A stretch of DNA of 64,000 nucleotides from an uncultured Pseudohongiella sp. (GTDB lineage: Bacteria > Pseudomonadota > Gammaproteobacteria > Pseudomonadales > Pseudohongiellaceae). The stretch spans positions 2,276,438 to 2,340,437 of the forward strand of contig OX638341.1 in NCBI GenBank assembly GCA_951812965.1, given 5' to 3'. Position numbers and translations under genes: made by a program. Below, piece after piece: positions 45,223 to 52,618 of this stretch. The notes under the pieces are model-generated. The model made no database searches. It was not told where the DNA came from and saw only the letters and a list, made by a program, of their open reading frames with translations. Within the stretch, counting starts at the first letter, position 1; the number at the start of each line of letters is the position of its first letter.

Positions 45223-45409
45223 GTCGCCGTCGGCCGGCGGGGTATTCAGCGGACGCCGTAAATACGGTCCAGCCGCCAAGCGCAGCTTGGCGTCGTTCCG
45301 GCTGCGCATGAAGCTACGCTTCATAAACGCTTGCCTCCACCCCTGTAGGCTTCGCGCTCGACATCCATGTCTCGCACGCCCGCTGAATACCCCGCCGGCC
45401 GACGGCGAC
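45223..45409. repeat. 187-bp structured element with 29-bp inverted ends
   Basis: The arms at 45223-45251 and 45381-45409 are perfect reverse complements over 29 bp and start GTCGCCGTCGGCCGGCGGGG. Between them lie three perfect small hairpins: CCGTA/TACGG (45256-45267), CGCCAAG/CTTGGCG (45274-45292) and ATGAAGC/GCTTCAT (45308-45324). No open frame of note. It lies between the protease promoter and the metG stop. It could be a miniature mobile element or a folded RNA. Confidence 0.85.
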
Positions 45410-45423
45410 TCACATCGTGCTAG

Positions 45424-47472
45424 TTAACTGATCCGCATGCCCGGCCTGGCGCCGGTATCGGGATGCAGCACCCAGATATCGCTGCCGCCGGGGCCCGCGG
45501 CAAGGATCATGCCTTCAGATACGCCGAATTTCATCTTGCGGGGTTTCAGATTGGCGACCACCACGAGCAGTTTGTCCTTAAGTTCTTCCGGTTTGTAGGC
45601 ACTGCGAATGCCGGCAAACACCGTGCGCTCGACGGGATTGCCCTCGTCGTCCACCCCGAGGTCGAGCCGCAGCCGCAGCAACTTGTCAGCGCCTTCGACC
45701 AATCCTGCCTCGGCCACACGCGCTACGCGCAGATCGACTTTCGCAAAAGCGCTGATATCGATTTCCTCGGCGATTTCCTCGATGGCTTCCATTTTGGGTT
45801 CCGTCTCTACGCCGTCTTGCCGACGATTCCAGCTTTCACGCGATTCCTCGACCATGGCCTGCACCGCGGCCGGTTCGACCCGGGTCATCAGCGGTTGAAA
45901 GCGATTAATGCGGTGGTCGAGCAGCAGCGAATCGAAATCTCTCCAGCGCAAGGGTTCGATCGCCAGAAATTCTTCCGCATTCGCAACCATCGCCGGCAGC
46001 ACGGGTTTCAGATAGCCGGCAAGCAGGCGGAAGGCGTTGATGCCGGTGGTGCAGATCTGTTGCAACTCCGGCGACTGCCGGTCGGATTTGGCGATTTCCC
46101 AGGGCTTGCGCTCGTTCAGATACTGATTTGCCTTGTCCGCCAGCGCCATGATCTGACGCAAGGCCTTGCCGTATTCGCGTGCTTCGAACAGTGCGGCCAC
46201 TTCGGACGACGCTTGCTGGATTTCCTTGATCAATGCCGGGTTATCAACTTCGGCCGCGAGCATGCCGTCGAAATTCTTGCCGATGAAGCCGGCGCAGCGG
46301 CTGGCGATATTGACCAGCTTTCCGACCAGGTCCGAATTCACCCGTTGCACGAAGTCGTCCAGGTTCAGGTCGAGATCCTCGACGCCGGGGCCGAGTTTGG
46401 CCGCCAGGTAATAGCGGAGGTATTCCGGGTTCAGATGGTTCAGATAGGTGCTGGCATTGATAAAGGTGCCGCGGGACTTTGACATCTTGGTCCCGTCCAC
46501 GGTCACGAAGCCGTGCACGAAAACCGAGTCGGGTTTCCGGTAGCCCGCGCTTTCCAGCATTGCCGGCCAGAAGATGGTATGAAAATTGACGATGTCCTTG
46601 CCGATGAAATGATAGAGTTCGCAATCGCCTTCCGGTCGCCACCAGGCGTCGAAATCGAGTCTTTCGCGCTTGCAATAATTCAGAAAGCTCGCCATGTAGC
46701 CGATCGGCGCGTCGAGCCAGACGTAGAAGTACTTGCCGGGATGCCCTGGAATTTCGAAACCGAAATAGGGCCCATCGCGGCTGATGTCCCAGTCCTGCAG
46801 CCCTTCCTTCAGCCATTCGCCGAGCTTGTTGGCGACGGCGTCGTGCACGGCGCCGCCGTGGATCCATTCCCTGAGCATTTCGGTGAAGGCCGAAACGGTG
46901 AAGAAAAAATGCTCGGATTCCTTTTCTACCGGCGTTGCGCCCGAGAGGGCGGATTTCGGGTCGATCAGTTCCGCGGGGCTATGGGTCGAGCCGCAGATCT
47001 CGCAATTGTCGCCGTATTGCCCCTCGGCCTTGCAGCGCGGGCAGGCGCCGGTGATGTAGCGGTCGGCGAGAAACAGGTTCTTTTCCGGATCGAATAACTG
47101 CCGGATATTGCGCCGCGCGATGTGACCATTGCGTTCGAGCGCCAGATAGATCGACTCGGACAACTCCCGATTTTCATCGGAATGAGTCGTGTGAAAGTTG
47201 TCGAAGCCGATCAGGAAACCGTCATAGTCGCGCTCGTGTTCGCGCTTGACCTGATTGATGTGCTCCTCGGGCGTGATGCCCAGGCTCTCCGCGCTGAGCA
47301 TGATGGCGGTGCCGTGGGCATCGTCCGCGCAGACGTAAATGCACTGGTGGCCGCGCATTTTCTGCAGGCGCACCCAGATGTCGGTCTGAATCGCTTCCAT
47401 GACATGACCGAGATGGATGTCGCCATTTGCATAGGGCAGGGCGTTGGTGACGAGAATCTTGCGCTGACTCAC
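45424..47472 (-). CDS. metG: Methionyl-tRNA synthetase
   Basis: A 682-residue class I synthetase that charges tRNA-Met. HIGH-type motif is [15 protein letters not shown], the KMSKS loop is [10 protein letters not shown], and the zinc knuckle has [19 protein letters not shown]. The C-terminal EMAP-like tRNA-binding domain ([20 protein letters not shown]) is present, so it is the long dimeric form. A small rubredoxin gene lies 25 bp upstream on the same strand. Confidence 0.97.
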   Translation of the reverse strand: MSQRKILVTNALPYANGDIHLGHVMEAIQTDIWVRLQKMRGHQCIYVCADDAHGTAIMLSAESLGITPEEHINQVKREHERDYDGFLIGFDNFHTTHSDENRELSESIYLALERNGHIARRNIRQLFDPEKNLFLADRYITGACPRCKAEGQYGDNCEICGSTHSPAELIDPKSALSGATPVEKESEHFFFTVSAFTEMLREWIHGGAVHDAVANKLGEWLKEGLQDWDISRDGPYFGFEIPGHPGKYFYVWLDAPIGYMASFLNYCKRERLDFDAWWRPEGDCELYHFIGKDIVNFHTIFWPAMLESAGYRKPDSVFVHGFVTVDGTKMSKSRGTFINASTYLNHLNPEYLRYYLAAKLGPGVEDLDLNLDDFVQRVNSDLVGKLVNIASRCAGFIGKNFDGMLAAEVDNPALIKEIQQASSEVAALFEAREYGKALRQIMALADKANQYLNERKPWEIAKSDRQSPELQQICTTGINAFRLLAGYLKPVLPAMVANAEEFLAIEPLRWRDFDSLLLDHRINRFQPLMTRVEPAAVQAMVEESRESWNRRQDGVETEPKMEAIEEIAEEIDISAFAKVDLRVARVAEAGLVEGADKLLRLRLDLGVDDEGNPVERTVFAGIRSAYKPEELKDKLLVVVANLKPRKMKFGVSEGMILAAGPGGSDIWVLHPDTGARPGMRIS

Positions 47473-47497
47473 CGGAAATTCCTCGAAGGGGCGTCCC

Positions 47498-47662
47498 TCA
47501 GATTTCGATCATCTCGAAATCATGCTTGGCGGCGCCGCAATCCGGGCAACACCAGTCGTCGGGTATGTCTTCCCACCGGGTCCCGGCGGGAACGCCTTCT
47601 TCGGGCAGCCCGAGTTTTTCGTCGTATATGAATCCGCAGATCTGACATTCCCACTGTTTCAT
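47498..47662 (-). CDS. Rubredoxin
   Basis: A 54-residue rubredoxin, shorter than usual gene-calling limits. It starts [20 protein letters not shown] and has the second cysteine pair in [18 protein letters not shown]. The four cysteines in CxxC and CPxC bind one iron, and the conserved aromatic residues W4, Y13 and W37 fit the fold. A strong ribosome site GGAGGTGGG is next to the ATG at 47662. It is an electron carrier in the cytoplasm, probably used by an oxygenase or a peroxide-reducing enzyme. It precedes metG by 25 bp. Confidence 0.93.
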   Translation of the reverse strand: MKQWECQICGFIYDEKLGLPEEGVPAGTRWEDIPDDWCCPDCGAAKHDFEMIEI

Positions 47663-47820
47663 GCCCACCTCCACATAGCCGCTATTTATAGGTTCAGCGA
47701 CGCGGCGGCATCATACTTTAACGGGCTCCCTAAATCATCTTGCGCGGCGGGGTGAACTGGAGGCGGAATGGTTCTATCATGCGTCTGCGCCGGGTGGGAC
47801 GGCGGCTTGAGGTGGAGCAC

Positions 47821-48390
47821 ATGACAATCAAATCGGACCGGTGGATCAGGACGATGGCCGAGGAACAGCGGATGATCGAGCCGTTCGAGCCGGGCCAGGT
47901 TCGCCAGAACGGCGGGCGCAAGCTGATTTCCTATGGCACGTCGAGCTACGGCTACGATGTGCGTTGCGCGAACGAGTTCAAGATCTTCACCAACGTGCAT
48001 ACCACCGCCGTGGTCGATCCGAAGAATTTCGACGAAACCAGCTTTGTCAGCATCGAAGAGCCATCCTGCATCATTCCGCCCAATTCCTTCGCCCTTGCGC
48101 GCACCGTGGAATATTTCCGCATTCCCGCCAACGTGTTGACCGTCTGTCTCGGCAAGTCGACTTATGCCCGCTGCGGCATCATCGTCAACGTTACGCCGCT
48201 GGAGCCGGAGTGGGAGGGGCATGTCACTCTGGAGTTTTCCAACACAACGCCGCTGCCGGCGAAAATCTACGCCGGGGAAGGCGCGGCGCAGATGCTGTTT
48301 TTCGAAAGCGACGAGCGTTGCGAAACGACGTATCGCGACCGTCGCGGCAAGTATATGGGCCAGAAGGGAGTGACCTTGCCCAAGGCCTGA
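47821..48390 (+). CDS. dcd: dCTP deaminase
   Basis: Converts dCTP to dUTP in the route to dTTP. The 189-residue protein contains [40 protein letters not shown] and [20 protein letters not shown] with the catalytic glutamate, and ends [15 protein letters not shown], all typical. The ATG at 47821 gives the usual length; an upstream ATG would add 27 residues without similarity. Divergent from rubredoxin and metG. Confidence 0.95.
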   Translation: MTIKSDRWIRTMAEEQRMIEPFEPGQVRQNGGRKLISYGTSSYGYDVRCANEFKIFTNVHTTAVVDPKNFDETSFVSIEEPSCIIPPNSFALARTVEYFRIPANVLTVCLGKSTYARCGIIVNVTPLEPEWEGHVTLEFSNTTPLPAKIYAGEGAAQMLFFESDERCETTYRDRRGKYMGQKGVTLPKA

Positions 48391-48725
48391 ATAACGTCAT
48401 GCAAATGGCAAACAGACGAAAAATTGACACTACAAGCCGCAGTGTCAATAAGCCGACTTCACGAATGCCGCTGTATGGCGCCTCGCTCTATCTCTAACTA
48501 GCTGAATTTATTATCTTTTTCTTGCGACTGCGCTGAAAGCACCGAGTTGGAACGGTTCTTGCTCCTACTGCTTTATCGGGTTTGCTCCCATCGCAGGGCT
48601 CCCGATCCGGCAGGCAGCAACCGGCGGCTAATTCATACATCGACAGATAACCGAAGAAGTTTAGCGTTGCGAATCGAGATAAACGCCAAAAGCGGACCAA
48701 AAGCGGAACAGGACGAAAGGGAATC
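48391..48725. other. 335-bp leader region before fliA
   Basis: No gene was found here. The left part has a hairpin at 48423-48449. The region is AT-richer than the flanks from 48490 to 48530 (TTTATTATCTTTTTC), followed by a long tract of about 190 bp with several possible stems around CCGATCCGG and CCGGCGGC. This could be an extended 5' leader of fliA, but no known riboswitch class was recognised. Confidence 0.5.
48423..48449 (+). promoter_or_regulatory. Perfect hairpin with embedded promoter-like elements
   Basis: ATTGACACT (48423-48431) and AGTGTCAAT (48441-48449) are perfect 9-bp inverted arms with a 9-base loop. The left arm contains a consensus -35 TTGACA (48424-48429), and AATAAG at 48447-48452, 17 bp on, matches four of six -10 bases. 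No U-run follows, so it is less likely a terminator of dcd than an operator placed over a promoter for fliA. Confidence 0.45.
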
Positions 48726-49457
48726 ATGAATTCGGCAAGCAGCAACGTAGCGGAAAAACAGGAGAGCGGGGACTGGGCCCGGCAGACGGTGGAGAAGTAC
48801 GCACCGCTGGTAAACCGCATCGCGCGACATTTACTGGCCCGAATGCCCGCCAATGTGCAGATTGACGACCTGGTGCAATCCGGCATGATCGGCCTGCTCG
48901 ACGCCGCCGGCAAGTACGACAAGACCAAGGGCGCCAGTTTCGAGACTTATGCCGGCATCCGCATCCAGGGCGCCATGCTCGACGAAGTTCGCAAGGGCGA
49001 CTGGACGCCGCGCTCGGTGCATCGCAAATCACGCGACGTGGCGAAGGCGATCCAGAAGATCGAGGCGCGCACCGGTCGTCACGCCTCGGACAAGGAAATA
49101 GCCGAGGAAATGCAGACCGATCTCGATTCCTACTATCACATATTGCAGGACGCGACCGGCACGCGGCTTTTCAGTTTCGACGAGATCAGCGAAGGCGCCG
49201 ACCCGGTGCTCGAAACGCTCGATGGCGACTTGCCGGACCCCCTGGACAACTTGCAGCACAGCCGGTTCCAGCAGGACCTGTCGCGCGCCATCGACGCCTT
49301 GCCGGACCGCGAGAAACTCGTGCTGTCGCTGTACTATGACGAAGAACTCAACCTCAAGGAAATCGGCGAAATCATCGGCGTCAGCGAATCGCGGGTGAGC
49401 CAGATTCACAGCTTGGCGGCTTTGCGCTTGCGCTCCAGAATGTCCGAGTGGAGCTGA
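48726..49457 (+). CDS. fliA: Sigma-28 factor FliA
   Basis: A 243-residue sigma factor for late flagellar genes. Region 2 is intact (LVQSGMIGLLDAAGKYDKTK and GASFETYAGIRIQGAMLDEV, then RKGDWTPRSVHRKSRDV), region 3 follows, and region 4 has LVLSLYYDEELNLKEIGEII and GVSESRVSQIHS. No truncation is visible. AAAGGGA precedes the ATG. No flagellar, chemotaxis or motor gene is in the window on either side; the next gene is ccmA, 66 bp on. In Pseudomonas the che and mot genes lie between fliA and ccmA. Confidence 0.94.
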   Translation: MNSASSNVAEKQESGDWARQTVEKYAPLVNRIARHLLARMPANVQIDDLVQSGMIGLLDAAGKYDKTKGASFETYAGIRIQGAMLDEVRKGDWTPRSVHRKSRDVAKAIQKIEARTGRHASDKEIAEEMQTDLDSYYHILQDATGTRLFSFDEISEGADPVLETLDGDLPDPLDNLQHSRFQQDLSRAIDALPDREKLVLSLYYDEELNLKEIGEIIGVSESRVSQIHSLAALRLRSRMSEWS

Positions 49458-49523
49458 CGCCGGGCTCCGGCGGTCCGGGTTCGCTATAATTCCGCCCGGA
49501 CCCATCCATCGGAACGGCAATCA

Positions 49524-50168
49524 GTGACCGAAAATTCCCAGGCTACTCGCCCGCTGCTGGAGGTACGTGCGCTGACCTGCGAACGGGCCGATCGGCTGTT
49601 GTTCCGCGACCTCGAATTTAGCCTCGATAACGGCCAGGCGCTGCAGGTCAAGGGCGGCAACGGTTCGGGCAAGACGACCTTGCTGCGAATCATTTGCGGA
49701 CTCAACGACAGCTTTGCAGGCGAGATGTACACACGTGGAGAAGCGCTCGCCGCGAACTGGGACGCCTTTCATTCCGGCCTGTTGTACATCGGCCACCGGG
49801 TGGCAGTGAATCACGTATTGACGCCGCTGGAAAACCTGCGCTGGAGTTGCCGTCTACACGACCCCGCCGACGATGACGGGATTCGCGAAGCGCTGGACCA
49901 GATGGATCTGGCCGGCTACGAAGATTCGCCCTGCTATTCGCTTTCGGCTGGACAGCAGCAACGAGTGTCGCTGGCCAGGCTGCTGCTGAGCAGCGCGGAA
50001 TTGTGGATTCTGGACGAGCCCTTTACGACGCTCGACGTGGACGGCGTCGCGTTGCTGGAGAATCTTGTTGCACGCCACGCCAGCGATGGCGGGGCGGTGC
50101 TGATTACGACACATCACAAACTGGCCCTGCCGCGCCTGCGCGCCTTGACCCTGGGCATGACGCGATGA
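49524..50168 (+). CDS. ccmA: Haem exporter ATPase CcmA
   Basis: The ATPase of the CcmABCD complex, which releases holo-CcmE during System I cytochrome c maturation. The 214-residue protein has Walker A GGNGSGKTTLL, the ABC signature LSAGQQQRVSLARLLL, and Walker B LWILDEPFTTLD, plus the H-loop in LITTHHKLALP. GTG start at 49524 with GGAACGG upstream. Overlaps ccmB by 4 bp (ATGA). Confidence 0.95.
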   Translation: MTENSQATRPLLEVRALTCERADRLLFRDLEFSLDNGQALQVKGGNGSGKTTLLRIICGLNDSFAGEMYTRGEALAANWDAFHSGLLYIGHRVAVNHVLTPLENLRWSCRLHDPADDDGIREALDQMDLAGYEDSPCYSLSAGQQQRVSLARLLLSSAELWILDEPFTTLDVDGVALLENLVARHASDGGAVLITTHHKLALPRLRALTLGMTR

Positions 50169-50896
50169 ATAGTCCTGGAAATGGCGCGATAAATCGTTCT
50201 GGAAATAGCGCGATAAATCGCGCGGGCGCCGGCGCCGCATTCCTGGCGACATTGAAGCGCGATCTGCTTATCAGCGTGAAACGGCGCAACGACATCCTCA
50301 ACCCGTTCATGTTTTTCATCATTGTGGTGTCGCTGTTTCCCATCGGCATCAGTCCGGAAAGCGCGATGTTGCGGCAGATCGCCGCCGGCGTGGTGTGGAT
50401 CGCGGTCCTATTGGCCTCGATGCTGTCGATGGACAGCCTGTATCGCTCGGACTACGAGGATGGCTCGCTCGAGCAACTGCTGCTTTCCGCCCAGCCGCTG
50501 TACCTGCTCGTGTTCGCCAAGAACATCGCCCACTGGCTGGTCAGCGGATTGCCGGTTATTCTCGCGTCGCCCCTGCTGGCCTATATGCTGGCGCTGCCGG
50601 CCGAAGGTTATGCGACGCTCGTACTCTCGCTGCTGCTCGGCACGCCGGTGGTCGGCATGCTCGGCTCGATCGCGGTGGCGCTTACCGTCGGCCTCGGCAG
50701 TCGGGGCCTGATCCTGGCGGTAATCACTGTACCCATGAGCGTACCGGTGCTGATCTTCGGTACGCTGGCGGTGCAGAATGCACTGGCCGGCGGTTCGCCG
50801 GCCGGATACCTGGCGCTGCTCGGAGCAATGCTTGCGGCGTCGGTCGGCCTGGCGCCGGTAGCAACCGCGGCCGCCCTGCGGATTACGTTGAATTGA
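50165..50896 (+). CDS. ccmB: Haem exporter membrane protein CcmB
   Basis: A 243-residue inner membrane partner of CcmA with six hydrophobic helices and family blocks FLATLKRDLLISVKRRNDIL, NPFMFFIIVVSLFPIGISPE and SLYRSDYEDGSLEQLLLSAQ. The N-terminus carries about 18 extra residues built from a 24-bp tandem duplication (NGAINRSGNSAINR). The ATG at 50165 overlaps the ccmA stop. Unlike the rest of the cluster, 218 bp separate it from ccmC. Confidence 0.94.
   Translation: MNSPGNGAINRSGNSAINRAGAGAAFLATLKRDLLISVKRRNDILNPFMFFIIVVSLFPIGISPESAMLRQIAAGVVWIAVLLASMLSMDSLYRSDYEDGSLEQLLLSAQPLYLLVFAKNIAHWLVSGLPVILASPLLAYMLALPAEGYATLVLSLLLGTPVVGMLGSIAVALTVGLGSRGLILAVITVPMSVPVLIFGTLAVQNALAGGSPAGYLALLGAMLAASVGLAPVATAAALRITLN
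50175..50222 (+). repeat. 24-bp tandem duplication inside ccmB
   Basis: Two units, 50175-50198 and 50199-50222, each starting CTGGAAAT and running through GCGCGATAAATCG. They encode two near-identical octapeptides at the CcmB N-terminus ahead of the first conserved block. Confidence 0.8.
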
Positions 50897-50909
50897 TCGG
50901 GCGATGCGC

Positions 50910-50980
50910 GGGCGAGGCATGCCTCGCCCCTGCAGGCCAGGATGGTTCGTTACAGCGTAGGGGCGACGCTTGCGCCGCCC
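50910..50980. repeat. Palindromic repeat, copy E (between ccmB and ccmC)
   Basis: A perfect core GGGCGAGGCATGCCTCGCCC at 50910-50929, then a diverged second palindrome at 50960-50980 (GGGGCGACGCTTGCGCCGCC). It splits the otherwise overlapping ccm cluster. Confidence 0.85.
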
Positions 50981-51026
50981 GGATTTGGCAAACTTGCGGG
51001 AACGGTGACAGATTGTAGCCTTGCGC

Positions 51027-51054
51027 TTAGCATTGCGGCGGCTTCGGTTACAAT
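51027..51054 (+). promoter_or_regulatory. Candidate internal promoter for ccmC
   Basis: TTAGCA (51027-51032), a 16-bp spacer and TACAAT (51049-51054) lie 60 bp before the ccmC start. With repeat copy E upstream, the distal ccm genes may need their own promoter here. Confidence 0.4.
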
Positions 51055-51114
51055 GTCGGCTCAATCGTTGGGCGCGGCCGGCCGGGCGCGCGTTTTGTTA
51101 ACGAGGTAGAAAAA

Positions 51115-51870
51115 GTGGCTGGCAGATGGCAATGGTTTCACCGGCTCGGTTCGCCGAAATGGTTCTATGAAAAAACCACTCGCTGGCTGCCGTGGCTGGT
51201 CGGGGCCATGGCCCTGTTTCTGACCGTGGGCATTGTCTGGGCGCTGCTGTTCCTGCCGCCGGACTACCAGCAAGGCCATACCTCGCGCATCCTGGTCGTG
51301 CATGTGGCGGTGGCGGGCACTTCGCTATCCTTCTTCCCGTTGATGGCCGTTGCCGGCACGGTCACCCTGGTCTGGCGCATGAAGCTTGCCGACATGGTCG
51401 CCAGGAACGCGGCGCCTCTCGGCGCCTGGTTCACTTTCCTGACGCTGGCGACGGGCTCGATCTGGGGCAGCGTGAGTTGGGGCACCTGGTGGGAATGGAC
51501 CGACAGCCGGCTGGTGTCGATGCTGTTTCAATTCTTCCTGTTGCTCGGCGTGATTTCCCTGCGCAGCGCGATCGAGAATGCGGAAACCGCCGCCAGGGCC
51601 TGCGCGCTGCTGTCCATCGTCGGCTGCATCAATGTCGTCATAATCAAGTATTCGGTCGATTGGTGGAATACCCTGCACCAGCCGTCGAGCCCGATTTCCA
51701 TGGAAGTCGGCAGCCCCAACGGGCCCGAATTCTGGGTCGCCACCGCGGTCATGATCGTGGCGGTTTATCTGTTCCTGGCGGTTAGCCTGATTCTGACGAC
51801 GCGAAACGAGATTATTCAGCGCGAGAACAAGGCGCAATGGGTGCGGGAACTGGTGGCGCAGGCGCGCTGA
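51115..51870 (+). CDS. ccmC: Haem handling protein CcmC
   Basis: A 251-residue membrane protein with six helices and a periplasmic WWD domain (GSVSWGTWWEWTDSRLVSML), which presents haem to CcmE. The usual WWD motif reads W-x-W-D-A-R-L; here one residue seems inserted (WEWTDSRL). The flanking histidines are in QGHTSRILVVHVAVAG and in WWNTLHQPSS. GTG at 51115 follows GAGGTAGAAAAA. First gene of the second ccm block. Confidence 0.94.
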   Translation: MAGRWQWFHRLGSPKWFYEKTTRWLPWLVGAMALFLTVGIVWALLFLPPDYQQGHTSRILVVHVAVAGTSLSFFPLMAVAGTVTLVWRMKLADMVARNAAPLGAWFTFLTLATGSIWGSVSWGTWWEWTDSRLVSMLFQFFLLLGVISLRSAIENAETAARACALLSIVGCINVVIIKYSVDWWNTLHQPSSPISMEVGSPNGPEFWVATAVMIVAVYLFLAVSLILTTRNEIIQRENKAQWVRELVAQAR

Positions 51871-51896
51871 CGGCGGCCGGCATGGGTGGGATGCGG

Positions 51897-52151
51897 ATGT
51901 TTGATGGTATACAATTCAACAGTTTAAGCGAATTTTTCGCCATGGGCGGCTATGCCTTCAATGTGTGGTCGGTATATGCGCTTTTCGCCATATTCCTGAT
52001 CGCCAATCTGGCATTGCCCCTGCGCAAGCGCAGGCTGATCCTGCGCGAACAGAAGCGCAGGCTCGCCGTCCTCGATGCGCGGGACGACAGCGCCCGCGAG
52101 CCGGCGGACAGCGCCGGCTGGGAAGTCAGCATGGCAGGAGACGAGAAATGA
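51897..52151 (+). CDS. ccmD: Haem exporter protein CcmD
   Basis: A small membrane protein that stabilises the CcmC-CcmE complex. It has [20 protein letters not shown], the conserved single-helix block, then a basic segment ([17 protein letters not shown]) and a long acidic tail, 84 residues in all. ATG at 51897 was chosen for the GGGTGGG ribosome site; ATGs at 51882 and 51891 are alternatives. Overlaps ccmE by 4 bp. Confidence 0.88.
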   Translation: MFDGIQFNSLSEFFAMGGYAFNVWSVYALFAIFLIANLALPLRKRRLILREQKRRLAVLDARDDSAREPADSAGWEVSMAGDEK

Positions 52152-52618
52152 TGAAGCCGCATCGCCGCAAAAGGCTCGGCCTGGTTCTGTTCATCGCCTT
52201 CGGCATGAGCGTGGCCGTAGCCCTGACCCTGTTCGCCCTGAGCCAGAACATCAACATGTTCTATTCGCCTACCCAGGTGGCGAACGGCGAAGTCGAAGCG
52301 GGCACGATGTTCCGGATCGGCGGAATGGTCAAGGACGGTTCGGTCGAACAGCAGCAAGAAAGTCTGGCGGTGAGTTTCGTGACTACCGACTACACCAACG
52401 ACGTTCCGATCGAATACGAGGGCATCCTGCCGGACCTGTTCCGCGAAGGTCAGGGCATCGTCGCCGAAGGCAGGCTCAATGCAACGGGCGTATTTCAGGC
52501 CAGCCGGGTACTGGCCAAGCACGATGAGAACTACATGTCGCCGGAGGTCAGGGCCGCCCTGGAGCAGGCCGGCGCAGACCCGGAGAACCATCAGTTCAGA
52601 GCGAACCCGGAGGACTGA
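52148..52618 (+). CDS. ccmE: Haem chaperone CcmE
   Basis: A 156-residue membrane-anchored haem chaperone. An N-terminal helix (residues 10-31) is followed by the OB-fold domain; the haem-binding histidine is in [14 protein letters not shown], the HxxxY-type motif. [13 protein letters not shown] and [13 protein letters not shown] are conserved blocks. ATGATG start at 52148 overlaps the ccmD stop; ccmF follows with no gap. Confidence 0.95.
   Translation: MMKPHRRKRLGLVLFIAFGMSVAVALTLFALSQNINMFYSPTQVANGEVEAGTMFRIGGMVKDGSVEQQQESLAVSFVTTDYTNDVPIEYEGILPDLFREGQGIVAEGRLNATGVFQASRVLAKHDENYMSPEVRAALEQAGADPENHQFRANPED

Noticed and set aside
45223..45409. Insertion sequence or integron-type attachment site
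   Set aside because: No transposase or integrase, no target-site duplication, and no recombination core could be recognised; kept as a structured element only.
48490..48725. Cyclic-di-GMP or other known riboswitch before fliA
   Set aside because: No conserved core of a known class could be matched by eye; left as an unclassified leader.
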